Assembly (NCBI GenBank): GCA_024640665.1
Contig: JAHEEO010000142.1
Location: 1 to 8,040, forward strand
DNA: 8,040 nt
From: Rhodospirillales bacterium
GTDB taxonomy: Bacteria; Pseudomonadota; Gammaproteobacteria; Steroidobacterales; Rariloculaceae
Reading direction: 5' to 3'
Shown: one piece after another, positions 1 to 6,799 of the stretch
Layout of the letters: every line of letters starts with the position of its first letter
Position numbering within the stretch: the first letter of the stretch is position 1
Notes under the pieces: generated by a model
The model's input: the letters and a program-made list of their open reading frames with translations, nothing else
Database searches by the model: none
Told to the model about the DNA's origin: nothing
Translations under genes and position numbers: made by a program

Positions 1-192
1 GGAAATAAGTACAAGCGCTGTTGCGCAACGAAGCAAGGTCAGGCATCGCTGGGTAGCCGAATTGCGCTGTCGATTGTGGCCATTATGTTAATTGGTGGTG
101 CCATTATCGTGCTGACTTCGTTGGATGATCTGGGTGAAGGGTCTGGTGGATCCACCCGTGTGTGGTCCGAAGCGCATGGACATTGGCATTGA
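1..192 (+). CDS. C-terminal end of an unidentified membrane protein (partial)
   Basis: Frame 1 is open from the left edge to a TGA at 190-192 and gives about 63 residues. Fragment residues 21-41 are an unbroken hydrophobic stretch (IALSIVAIMLIGG and on) that fits one transmembrane helix. Lys and Arg lie before it and two Asp directly after it. By the positive-inside rule this puts the N-side in the cytoplasm and the roughly 22-residue tail, which ends HGHWH, outside. The other two + frames contain stops. The stop lies one base before the best start of the cytochrome gene, which suggests a shared transcript and coupled translation. I do not recognise the family. It could be a subunit of a respiratory or other membrane complex, but the fragment is too short to say. 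That it is coding at all rests on the open frame, the helix and the tight junction. Confidence 0.45.
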   Translation, partial: GNKYKRCCATKQGQASLGSRIALSIVAIMLIGGAIIVLTSLDDLGEGSGGSTRVWSEAHGHWH

Positions 193-193
193 C

Positions 194-637
194 ATGAATG
201 GTTCGCCGTCGTTTAAGGCACGCCGGGCCGCGCGTTGCAGCGGCGCAATTGCCGGCGTCATGGCGATGGTGGGGTATACATTCGCCGTGGCGCAGACGTT
301 CGGGGCGGTGGATTTTTCCGGTGCTGAACTGTTTGAGCGTTACTGCGCTGCCTGTCATGGTGTCAGTGCGACGGGTGACGGGCCGGTTGCTCCCAGCTTG
401 CTGGTGCAGGTTCCGGATCTCACGCAGCTGAACGCCAGGGGTCGCCAGTTTTCGCGGTTTCGTATTCGGGAAATCATTGATGGTCGATCGCCAGTCGTGG
501 CCCACGGCACTCGGCGGATGCCGGTTTGGGGGCGAGAATTCTGGTTTGAAGAAGGCGCGGATATCGAAGCTGAACGCCGCAGTCGCGAGATCATTGATCG
601 CCTCATCGATTATCTAGAAACTATACAAGCCGAGTAG
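194..637 (+). CDS. Exported mono-haem c-type cytochrome
   Basis: The 147-residue product starts with a signal peptide: a basic region (KARRAAR), a hydrophobic core (GAIAGVMAMVGYTFAVA) and a likely cleavage after AVA near residue 33. The haem-attachment motif C51-A-A-C54-H55 follows, then GDGPVAPSL. Met109 in RRMPVWG is the probable sixth iron ligand. This is the layout of a small class I cytochrome c, so the mature protein should carry one covalent haem in the periplasm and pass electrons to or from a redox partner that the sequence does not identify. ATG 194 is chosen because it directly follows the upstream stop and begins a normal signal peptide. In-frame ATGs at 176 and 125 would add residues before the signal and overlap the upstream gene. 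No clear Shine-Dalgarno sequence is seen, which fits coupling to the upstream gene. The exact respiratory role is unknown. Confidence 0.85.
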   Translation: MNGSPSFKARRAARCSGAIAGVMAMVGYTFAVAQTFGAVDFSGAELFERYCAACHGVSATGDGPVAPSLLVQVPDLTQLNARGRQFSRFRIREIIDGRSPVVAHGTRRMPVWGREFWFEEGADIEAERRSREIIDRLIDYLETIQAE

Positions 638-746
638 GCGAGGCGCCGCCGTTGGCATCGGTCGAATCTGTTGGAGCCCTTCGGTTCTATCCTGGATTCT
701 CACTTTCTGTTAGGATACCGGTCCGGGCAGTGCTTGCAGGCTGTTG

Positions 747-776
747 TTGGCGAGATTCCATATTCGAATCAATAAG
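747..776 (+). promoter_or_regulatory. Weak candidate sigma-70 promoter for the rimP operon
   Basis: TTGGCG (747-752; 4 of 6 against TTGACA) and AATAAG (771-776; 4 of 6 against TATAAT) are separated by 18 bases. A transcript starting near 783 would pass through both downstream terminators before rimP. Placement between the cytochrome gene and rimP is sensible, but the match is poor and could be chance. Confidence 0.2.
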
Positions 777-812
777 TTAGAGCTGCAAGATGACCAGTTA
801 GGTTAGTTGTGC

Positions 813-834
813 GGCCCCGGTAGGGGCTTTTTTT
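813..834 (+). terminator. Intrinsic terminator upstream of rimP (first of two)
   Basis: GGCCCC (813-818) pairs with GGGGCT (823-828) around a GGTA loop, giving five G-C pairs plus a G-U pair. A run of seven T follows (828-834). This is a classical Rho-independent terminator. It probably ends the cytochrome transcript or attenuates a transcript heading into rimP. Confidence 0.8.
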
Positions 835-887
835 GGTTCGCTGTGTGGGCAACGCGGCGATTGATGAGGGCGACGACGCTGACGATC

Positions 888-910
888 AATGGGCCATGGG
901 CCCATTTTTT
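888..910 (+). terminator. Intrinsic terminator or attenuator just before rimP (second of two)
   Basis: AATGGGCC (888-895) pairs perfectly over 8 bp with GGCCCATT (899-906) around an ATG loop. T907-910 continue the T run that begins at 905. The T tract ends 11 bases before the GAGG of rimP, so this hairpin sits inside the rimP leader, not behind a gene. ATTGAT (860-865) can pair with ATCAAT (885-890), which takes in the first three bases of the left arm, so a competing fold is possible. In Bacillus subtilis a NusA-dependent terminator in the rimP (ylxS)-nusA leader mediates NusA autoregulation. The same logic here is inference. Confidence 0.75.
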
Positions 911-920
911 GTTTCGCGAA

Positions 921-934
921 CGAGGTTTGGTTTG
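921..934 (+). promoter_or_regulatory. Ribosome-binding site that sets the TTG start of rimP
   Basis: GAGG at 922-925 lies six bases before TTG 932-934. This start gives RimP its usual length of about 150 residues. The in-frame ATG at 896 has no Shine-Dalgarno sequence and forms the loop of the terminator hairpin. The TTG at 833 overlaps the T tract of the first terminator. Confidence 0.65.
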
Positions 935-1390
935 GACCGGCCGATCGATAAACATGGCTTGATTTGTTTGCTTGAGCCGCCCATCGCGGCGTTGGGGTAC
1001 GAATTGGTCGATGTCGACCTGCGGGTCGGGTCGAACGGATTAGTCCGGCTGTATATAGACAAGGATGCTGGAATAACACTGGATGACTGCGAGGCAGTGA
1101 GTCACCAGGTTAGCGCATTTCTAGACGTTGAGGACCCGATCCCGGGAACCTACGTACTGGAAGTGTCGTCGCCTGGAGTCGACAGACGGCTTCGCACCGA
1201 AGGGCATTTTCGGCGGTTTGTCGACGAGGAAATTAAAGTGCAATTGATGCGGCCTCAAGATGGGCGGCGTCGATTTCGCGGACGCATTGGTAGCGTGGAT
1301 GAGAAGTCAGTATCAGTGGTAGTCGATGGCGTGACGTGGTGTCTACCGTTCGACAATATTGCAACTGCGACACTGGTTTCTCGAATATGA
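932..1390 (+). CDS. rimP: Ribosome maturation factor RimP
   Basis: RimP binds the free 30S subunit in the cytoplasm and helps its late assembly. The 152-residue product matches the family's usual length (E. coli 150). The N-terminal alpha/beta domain contains ALGYELVDVDL, LRVGSNGLVRLYIDKD and the strongly conserved stretch DDCEAVSHQVSAFLDVEDPI. E77-VSSPGVDR-85 is the family signature at the domain junction. The remaining 65 or so residues form the smaller C-terminal beta-barrel (Sm/SH3-like) domain. The start is TTG 932, from the Shine-Dalgarno spacing and protein length. The frame is open further upstream, but that part lies over the terminators. The stop is 22 bases before nusA, the conserved order in most bacteria, so the genes should be cotranscribed. 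Expression probably depends on read-through of the two leader terminators. Confidence 0.93.
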   Translation: MDRPIDKHGLICLLEPPIAALGYELVDVDLRVGSNGLVRLYIDKDAGITLDDCEAVSHQVSAFLDVEDPIPGTYVLEVSSPGVDRRLRTEGHFRRFVDEEIKVQLMRPQDGRRRFRGRIGSVDEKSVSVVVDGVTWCLPFDNIATATLVSRI

Positions 1391-1412
1391 GCAGCAACTG
1401 GGTAGTAAGTCC

Positions 1413-2915
1413 ATGAGCAAAGAAATTTTGATGGTTGTCGATGCCGTTTCCAATGAGAAAGGGGTCGAGAAAGAAGTCATCTTCGAGGCAATCGAGGCGG
1501 CGTTGGCTAGCGCTACGCGACGGCGTCACGGCGAAGACATCGAAGTGAGAGTTGCGATTGACCGAACGACAGGAGAGTACGAGACATTTCGTCGCTGGCA
1601 AGTGTTTGCCGACGAGTCGACAGAGCTCGAAGAGCCTGCCCGCGAACTACGCATGCTCGATGCCGTTGATTACAACCCAGACGTGCAGCCCGGTGAGTAC
1701 GTAGAGGAACCGATGGAATCTGTCGACTTTGGTCGAATTGCCGCGCAGGCAGCGAAGCAAGTCATTGTGCAAAAAGTCCGCGAAGCAGAACGCGAGCAGA
1801 TCGTCGAGGAATTTCAGGATCGCGTTGGCGAGATGCTGAGCGGCATCGTCAAACGAGTCGACCGCAATGGCGCCTATATTGATTTGGGCGGTAACGCAGA
1901 GGGATTCATTCCTCGAGAGGACTTGATCGCGCGCGAACCGATCAAGCCTCAGGACCGCATAAAGAGCTTATTGAGAGAGGTTCGATCAGAGCCTCGCGGG
2001 CCGCAGCTGTTTTTGACAAGAACTTCTCCGGGGTTCCTGGTGGAGTTGTTCAAGATCGAGGTTCCAGAGGTCGGTCAGGGACTGATCGAGATACTCGGAG
2101 CCGCTCGAGATCCAGGCCTGCGGGCGAAGATTGCAGTGCGGAGCAATGATTCTCGAATCGATCCAGTAGGCGCTTGTGTCGGCATGCGCGGATCGCGCGT
2201 GCAAGCTGTGTCCAATGAGCTCGCCGGCGAGCGTGTCGACATCATCTTGTATGACGAAAACCCGGCTCAGTTTGTTATTAATGCTATGTCGCCTGCAGAT
2301 GTGCTTTCGATTGTTGTGGACGAGGACGTGCACAGCATGGATATCGCTGTCGAAGAAGAAAAACTCTCGCAGGCAATCGGTCGCGGCGGTCAAAACATTC
2401 GCTTGGCGAGTGAGTTGAGCGGATGGGAACTCAACGTCATGACCGAATCCGATGCGGAAGAGAAGAGCGAGCATGAATCACGCGCGTTAGTTGAGTCCTT
2501 TATGAAGGACCTGGACGTCGACGAAGACGTTGCACTAATTCTGGTGCAGGAAGGCTTCTCATCGCTGGAAGAAGTTGCGTACGTACCTGGTAGCGAGCTC
2601 ATGGCTATTGCAGAGTTCAACGAGGATATCGTCAGTGAATTGCGTGCGCGTGCGCGTGACGTGCTGATTACCCAAGCCATTGTCAGCGAAGAAGTCATCG
2701 ACCAATCTGAGCCTGCGGAAGATCTCCGTTCGCTCGAAGGCATGACCGAAGAACTCGCTTTCGTGCTTGCCAGTAAAGGCATTGTGACGCGAGAGGACCT
2801 CGCCGAGCAGGCAACGGACGAACTCGAAGATATTGAAGGCCTCGATTCTGAGCAAGCTGCGAAATTGATCATGGCTGCTCGGGCACATTGGTTTGAGGAA
2901 GAGCAACAGGCTTAA
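1413..2915 (+). CDS. nusA: Transcription termination/antitermination factor NusA
   Basis: NusA binds RNA polymerase and nascent RNA, promotes pausing and intrinsic termination, and takes part in rRNA and phage antitermination. The product has 500 residues (E. coli 495). Domains in order: RNA polymerase-binding N-terminal domain (1 to about 125, starting MSKEILMVVDAVSNEKGV); S1 RNA-binding domain from about 139 (SGIVKRVDRNGAYIDLGG); KH1 with GMRG at 257-260; KH2 with GRGG at 323-326; and two acidic helix-hairpin-helix repeats, AR1 (about 364-420) and AR2 (about 437-495), as in other gammaproteobacteria. ATG 1413 matches the family N-terminus, and the in-frame ATG at 1359 would overlap rimP. 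The Shine-Dalgarno sequence is weak (TAAG). A 17-base gap leads to infB. NusA commonly regulates its own operon, which makes the terminators before rimP relevant. No key residue appears to be missing. Confidence 0.97.
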   Translation: MSKEILMVVDAVSNEKGVEKEVIFEAIEAALASATRRRHGEDIEVRVAIDRTTGEYETFRRWQVFADESTELEEPARELRMLDAVDYNPDVQPGEYVEEPMESVDFGRIAAQAAKQVIVQKVREAEREQIVEEFQDRVGEMLSGIVKRVDRNGAYIDLGGNAEGFIPREDLIAREPIKPQDRIKSLLREVRSEPRGPQLFLTRTSPGFLVELFKIEVPEVGQGLIEILGAARDPGLRAKIAVRSNDSRIDPVGACVGMRGSRVQAVSNELAGERVDIILYDENPAQFVINAMSPADVLSIVVDEDVHSMDIAVEEEKLSQAIGRGGQNIRLASELSGWELNVMTESDAEEKSEHESRALVESFMKDLDVDEDVALILVQEGFSSLEEVAYVPGSELMAIAEFNEDIVSELRARARDVLITQAIVSEEVIDQSEPAEDLRSLEGMTEELAFVLASKGIVTREDLAEQATDELEDIEGLDSEQAAKLIMAARAHWFEEEQQA

Positions 2916-2932
2916 CTGTTGAGGAAAGCGAA

Positions 2933-5476
2933 ATGGCCGAAGTAACAGTTGCGGAATTTGCCAAAGTGCTCAAAGTGCCAGTCGATCGACTGGTCGAGCA
3001 GCTTGACGAAGCTGGTATCAAAGTGGCGAGTGGTGACGACAAGATTAGCGATGATGCCAAGCTCGAGCTTCTTTCTCATTTGCGCCGTGCGCACGGACGA
3101 ACCAACGCAACTGAGTCGGCACCGCGAAAGATTACGCTCAAACGTAAATCACAGAGCGAAATTAAGCTTTCTGGTACGCAAGGCCGATCACGAACAGTCA
3201 ATGTGGAAGTGCGCCAAAAACGCACGTATGTGAAGCGTGACGTACTGGAAGAACAGGCACGGCAACAGCAGGAGGCTTTAGACGCTGAACGCCAGGCCGA
3301 GCTTGATCGTGTCAAGGCTACTGAGACCGAAAAAGAAGCGCTTGAACAGCAGGAAGCCCGGGCGCAGCTGGAAGCTGAACAACGACTTGTCGCCGAGGCG
3401 CAGCAGGCGGAGGAAGAGTCTCGCCGCAAAGCTGAGGAGGAAGAAGAGCAGCGGAAACGCACTGCCGCTGAAGATCAAGCGCGCAAGAATGCCGAAGAAG
3501 CACGACGTGCAGCGCAAGAAAAAGAGCGTGAACGAGCAGCACAGGAAAAAATGCGTTCGGCGGGTAAGCGTGGCGGACGCGCACCGGCAACGAGCACTTT
3601 GCACGTCGCTGATGGTGCTGCCGGACGGCGACGCAGCAAGAAGCGGTCAAGACGTCGCTCAGTTGCGGTGAATGTCGACTCACAACACGGTTTCGAGCGT
3701 CCAACTGAGCCGGTCGTAAGAGAAATAGAGATTCCAGAAACGATTACCGTTAGCGATTTGTCGCAGCGTATGGCCCTGAAGTCCACCGAAGTAATTCGTA
3801 CGCTGATGAATATGGGCATGATGGTCACCATCAACCAAGTTATAGATCAGGACACTGCGACACTGGTGGTCGAGGAGTTGGGCCATACCGCCAAGCAGCG
3901 CGTCGAAACTGCACTTGAAGACAAACTTCTCGAGTCGATCGAAATCGCGACGCCCGAGGTTGACGAGGCGCCGCGTGCACCCGTTGTCACCGTTATGGGT
4001 CACGTTGATCACGGCAAGACATCGTTGCTTGACTACATTCGTAAGAGCCGCGTAGCTTCAGGCGAGGCAGGTGGAATTACGCAGCACATCGGTGCCTACC
4101 ACGTCGAAACGCCGAAAGGCCAAATCACGTTTTTGGATACGCCCGGTCATGCTGCTTTTACCGCGATGCGGGCCCGCGGTGCACAGGTTACAGACATTGT
4201 CGTGTTAGTTGTGGCGGCTGATGACGGAGTGATGCCGCAGACTAAAGAGGCGATCCAACACGCCAAGGCGGCCGGTGTACCGATCGTTGTGGCGGTAAAT
4301 AAGATCGATCGTGAAGACGCGGATCCTGAGCGGGTGCGAAATGAACTTTCTCAGCACGATGTGATTTCCGAAGCCTGGGGCGGCGACACTTTGTTCGTCA
4401 ACGTATCCGCCCAGACGGGCGAGGGCATTGATGCTTTGTTAGAGGCAATATCTTTGCAAGCTGAGTTGCTGGACCTGAAAGCACCGGCAACCGGCCCGGC
4501 CTCCGGTGCCGTCCTCGAAGCGAGCCTGGAGCGCGGTCGCGGTGCGGTCGCAACGGTGCTGGTGGCTAAGGGTGAACTCAAAGTTGGGCAGATACTGCTT
4601 GCAGGGCAAGAGTACGGCCGAATTCGCGCCATGTTTGATGAAACGGGCGCGGCCATTCAGTCTGCTGGCCCGTCTACCCCCGTCGTAGTGCTGGGTTTAT
4701 CCGGTATTCCAGCTGCCGGTGACGACATGCTCGTCGTCGCCAATGAGCGGCAGGCACGAGAAGTGGCCGAATTCCGGCATAGCAAAGAACGTGACGTTAA
4801 GCTTGCTCAGCAGCAGGCGGCCAAACTCGAAGACGTATTCAATCAAATGGGCGAGGACGGGCATATTGCGGTCCAGCTCTTGATAAAGGCCGATGTGCAG
4901 GGCAGTGTTGAAGCGCTGAGACAATCGCTCGAAATGATTGCGCGTGAAGACATTAAGATTCTGATTGTGGGTTCGGGTGTCGGAGGTATTACCGAGTCCG
5001 AAGTGCAATTGGCTGCCGCATCAAACGCCATCATTATTGGCTTCAATGTTCGCGCCGATGCTGCCGCACGCAATGCAATCAAAGAAAGCGGTGTGGATAT
5101 ACGCTATTACAGCGTCATTTATGAAGCGATAGACGACATAAAAGCTGCGGTCAGTGGCATGTTGTCGCCTTTGCTGCGTGAGCAGATCGTTGGGCTGGCT
5201 GAGGTGCGTGATGTATTCACCTCACCTAAGTTTGGCAACATTGCAGGGAGTATGGTCATTGACGGCTACGTCAGGCGCAGCAACCCGATTCGTGTGCTTC
5301 GTGACAACGTCGTGATTTACGAGGGCGAGCTCGAGTCGCTGCGTCGATTCAAAGACGATGTCGCGGAAGTTCGCGCCGGTACCGAATGTGGCATTGGCGT
5401 GCGCAATTACAATGACGTCAAACCGGGCGATCAAATCGAGTGTTTCGAAATTACCGAGGTCGAGCAGACACTTTAG
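2933..5476 (+). CDS. infB: Translation initiation factor IF-2
   Basis: IF2 is the GTPase that places formyl-methionyl initiator tRNA on the 30S subunit and promotes 50S joining. The product has 847 residues (E. coli 890). Residues 1-50 form an IF2_N domain. About 64-103 is a basic IF2-associated segment (RKITLKRKSQ). About 104-207 is a Glu/Lys/Arg/Gln/Ala-rich stretch that should form a long helix or coiled coil. A second IF2_N-like domain lies at about 269-320. GTPase motifs follow: G1 GHVDHGKT (356-363), a G2 region with GGITQHIGAY, G3 DTPGH (402-406), G4 NKID (456-459) and G5 SAQTG (492-496). Domains II, III and the tRNA-binding C-terminal domain complete the protein. GAGG at 2921-2924 precedes the ATG by eight bases. 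The rbfA start is three bases after the stop. An internal in-frame ATG at 3551 with AGGA just before it could yield a shorter form, as infB does in E. coli. Confidence 0.97.
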   Translation: MAEVTVAEFAKVLKVPVDRLVEQLDEAGIKVASGDDKISDDAKLELLSHLRRAHGRTNATESAPRKITLKRKSQSEIKLSGTQGRSRTVNVEVRQKRTYVKRDVLEEQARQQQEALDAERQAELDRVKATETEKEALEQQEARAQLEAEQRLVAEAQQAEEESRRKAEEEEEQRKRTAAEDQARKNAEEARRAAQEKERERAAQEKMRSAGKRGGRAPATSTLHVADGAAGRRRSKKRSRRRSVAVNVDSQHGFERPTEPVVREIEIPETITVSDLSQRMALKSTEVIRTLMNMGMMVTINQVIDQDTATLVVEELGHTAKQRVETALEDKLLESIEIATPEVDEAPRAPVVTVMGHVDHGKTSLLDYIRKSRVASGEAGGITQHIGAYHVETPKGQITFLDTPGHAAFTAMRARGAQVTDIVVLVVAADDGVMPQTKEAIQHAKAAGVPIVVAVNKIDREDADPERVRNELSQHDVISEAWGGDTLFVNVSAQTGEGIDALLEAISLQAELLDLKAPATGPASGAVLEASLERGRGAVATVLVAKGELKVGQILLAGQEYGRIRAMFDETGAAIQSAGPSTPVVVLGLSGIPAAGDDMLVVANERQAREVAEFRHSKERDVKLAQQQAAKLEDVFNQMGEDGHIAVQLLIKADVQGSVEALRQSLEMIAREDIKILIVGSGVGGITESEVQLAAASNAIIIGFNVRADAAARNAIKESGVDIRYYSVIYEAIDDIKAAVSGMLSPLLREQIVGLAEVRDVFTSPKFGNIAGSMVIDGYVRRSNPIRVLRDNVVIYEGELESLRRFKDDVAEVRAGTECGIGVRNYNDVKPGDQIECFEITEVEQTL

Positions 5477-5479
5477 TTT

Positions 5480-5845
5480 ATGCCGCGCGAATTTGGTCGA
5501 CAGCGCAGAGTGGGCGCGCAGATTATGCGCCTTTTGAGCGAGTTGCTGCGCACCGAAGTGAAGGATCCCGAACTCGCAGGTGTCCAAATAAGCGAGGTGG
5601 ATTTGAGTGGCGACTTGGGTGTTGCAAAGGTCTATTTTTCGCTTTTGTCCCCAGATGACGATCCAGGTCCGGCAATTGCGGCCTTCGAGCGCGCGCGTGG
5701 CTTCCTGCGCGGCCGCGTAGGACAGGCTCTAAATCTGCGGCGTGTGCCGGAATTGCGTTTCCAATTCGATACAAGCAGCAAGCGAGCATTCGACCTGTCA
5801 AAGCTCATCGCTGAGCAATCGCCGAAAGACGCATCAAGCGACTAG
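5480..5845 (+). CDS. rbfA: 30S ribosome-binding factor RbfA
   Basis: RbfA is a KH-fold protein that binds the 30S subunit near the 5' region of 16S rRNA and is needed for efficient 17S-to-16S maturation, especially in the cold. The product has 121 residues, slightly shorter than E. coli's 133, with the difference in the variable C-terminal tail. Recognisable blocks are the N-terminus MPREFGRQRRVG, EVKDPEL (26-32), the strand VAKVYFSLL (48-56), and ERARGFLRGRVGQALNLRRVPEL (70-92), which covers the KH-like helix-turn-helix. The ATG lies three bases after the infB stop and has no strong Shine-Dalgarno sequence, so translation is probably coupled to infB. The stop is two bases before the truB start. 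Confidence 0.95.
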   Translation: MPREFGRQRRVGAQIMRLLSELLRTEVKDPELAGVQISEVDLSGDLGVAKVYFSLLSPDDDPGPAIAAFERARGFLRGRVGQALNLRRVPELRFQFDTSSKRAFDLSKLIAEQSPKDASSD

Positions 5846-5847
5846 CC

Positions 5848-6762
5848 TTGGTTTCGCAGCGCAAACAAGCCGCGCGCGATCTCGCGGGGTTCCTATTGCT
5901 TGATAAAGCGCCAGGTATGACTTCGAATCGGGCATTGCAGCGCGCTAGACGTGTGTTTGATGCGCGCAAAGCGGGCCACACTGGCAGTCTCGATCCGCTT
6001 GCGACTGGCATGTTGCCCGTATGTTTCGGTGCAGCGACCAAGGTTGCTCAATTCGCGCTGGCCGCCAACAAAACATACGAAGCGACGGGTCTGCTGGGTT
6101 CTGCTACCGACACTGGCGATGCCGACGGCAAAGTCATCTGCGAAGAACCTGTCTCTGGCTTCGATCGTCAGGCGATTGAGGCGGTCCTGGCGCAGTTTCG
6201 AGGTCCCATCGAGCAGGTGCCACCGATGTATTCGGCGCTAAAGCATCAAGGCCGGCGTCTGTACGAGTTGGCACGTGCCGGAATCGAAGTGGAGCGGGCC
6301 GTGCGGCAAGTGCAGATCCACGAGCTCGTCTTAGCGGAATGCGACCTGCCCAGCTTCTCGCTGCGCGTAAGCTGCAGCAAGGGGACTTACATTCGTTCCT
6401 TGGTCGCGGATATCGCAGTTGCGTTGGGCACGGTGGGGCACGTTGTAGCGTTGCGACGCGTATCGGTGGACCCTTTTGCCGGTCAAAGAATGTGGAGCCT
6501 GGACGAGCTAGAGGAACGTGCCGAATCCGGCCAGTCATTGGACGCTGAGTGCTTGTTGCCAGTGGACTGTGTTTTGGCGCATTGGCCCAGGATCACCCTC
6601 GATGCGGAGCGGGAACGGCGGTTTAGGCATGGTCAGAAGCTCCAACTCGCTGGCTCGGACACTGCCGGATTGCACGCCGTGTATTCTGAAGAAGCAGTGT
6701 TCATTGGTATTGGAGAGGTCGATACGGAAGGGCGGCTTGCGCCGCGGAGAATATTTCTTTGA
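5848..6762 (+). CDS. truB: tRNA pseudouridine-55 synthase TruB
   Basis: TruB isomerises uridine 55 of the tRNA T-loop to pseudouridine and also acts as a tRNA chaperone. The product has 304 residues (E. coli 314). The catalytic Asp is D49 in the motif GHTGSLDPLATG. Y77 in NKTYEA corresponds to the active-site Tyr76 of E. coli. PPMYSALK (125-132) and KGTYIR (178-183) are further conserved blocks. The C-terminal part, ending GEVDTEGRLAPRRIFL, is the PUA-like region. The start is TTG 5848. The frame upstream opens only after a TGA at 5812-5814 and has no ATG or GTG, and the first ATG inside (5917) lies within the conserved N-terminal block, so TTG is the only common start that keeps the full enzyme. 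There is no clear Shine-Dalgarno sequence, and coupling to rbfA is likely. It is the last gene of the tightly packed block before a 99-base leader. Confidence 0.95.
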   Translation: MVSQRKQAARDLAGFLLLDKAPGMTSNRALQRARRVFDARKAGHTGSLDPLATGMLPVCFGAATKVAQFALAANKTYEATGLLGSATDTGDADGKVICEEPVSGFDRQAIEAVLAQFRGPIEQVPPMYSALKHQGRRLYELARAGIEVERAVRQVQIHELVLAECDLPSFSLRVSCSKGTYIRSLVADIAVALGTVGHVVALRRVSVDPFAGQRMWSLDELEERAESGQSLDAECLLPVDCVLAHWPRITLDAERERRFRHGQKLQLAGSDTAGLHAVYSEEAVFIGIGEVDTEGRLAPRRIFL

Positions 6763-6769
6763 GAAATGC

Positions 6770-6799
6770 TTGGAGGCGCGGTGAATGTATGAGTAAAAT
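6770..6799 (+). promoter_or_regulatory. Candidate rpsO promoter
   Basis: TAAAAT at 6794-6799 matches the -10 consensus at 5 of 6 positions. TTGGAG at 6770-6775 matches only the TTG of a -35 box, with an 18-base spacer. rpsO has its own promoter in E. coli, so a promoter here is plausible. The same GGAGG can also be read as a Shine-Dalgarno sequence for a leader ORF, so the two readings compete. Confidence 0.35.

Larger units (their letters stand above)
638..931. other. Intergenic region between the cytochrome gene and rimP
   Basis: These 294 bases hold no convincing gene. A frame starting at TTG 652 stays open for 42 codons to TAG 778-780 but has no ribosome-binding site and no recognisable features. 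I looked for an initiator tRNA, often found just before rimP in gammaproteobacteria, and found no cloverleaf. Sequences such as TTCGAAT at 762-768 resemble a T-loop but lack a matching stem. The second half contains two intrinsic terminators and then the rimP ribosome-binding site. A promoter for the rimP operon is expected either here or upstream of the window, but none is strong by eye. Confidence 0.6.

Noticed and set aside
104..505. 133-codon open frame on the minus strand opposite the cytochrome gene
   Set aside because: The opposite strand encodes a clear cytochrome with signal peptide and CAACH motif. The minus-strand product shows no domain and looks like a shadow.
652..780. 42-codon frame from TTG 652 in the cytochrome-rimP gap
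   Set aside because: It has a rare start codon, no Shine-Dalgarno sequence and no recognisable protein features. An open stretch of this length is expected by chance.
755..780. T-loop-like TTCGAAT suggesting a tRNA before rimP
   Set aside because: The flanking five bases (CCATA and CAATA) do not pair, and no acceptor, D or anticodon arm can be fitted around it.
833..931. Longer RimP starting at TTG 833 or ATG 896
   Set aside because: These starts lie in the two terminator structures, lack ribosome-binding sites and would add a non-conserved extension. TTG 932 with GAGG gives the normal family length.
2390..2872. 160-codon minus-strand frame rich in Ser within nusA
   Set aside because: Its Ser/Ala-rich composition is what the reverse complement of the Glu/Asp/Leu-rich NusA C-terminus produces. 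It has no ribosome-binding site or recognisable motif.
3076..3462. Minus-strand frame rich in Ser, Cys and Arg opposite the infB linker
   Set aside because: It mirrors the Glu/Gln/Ala-rich coiled coil of IF2. The low-complexity product is a codon-composition artefact.
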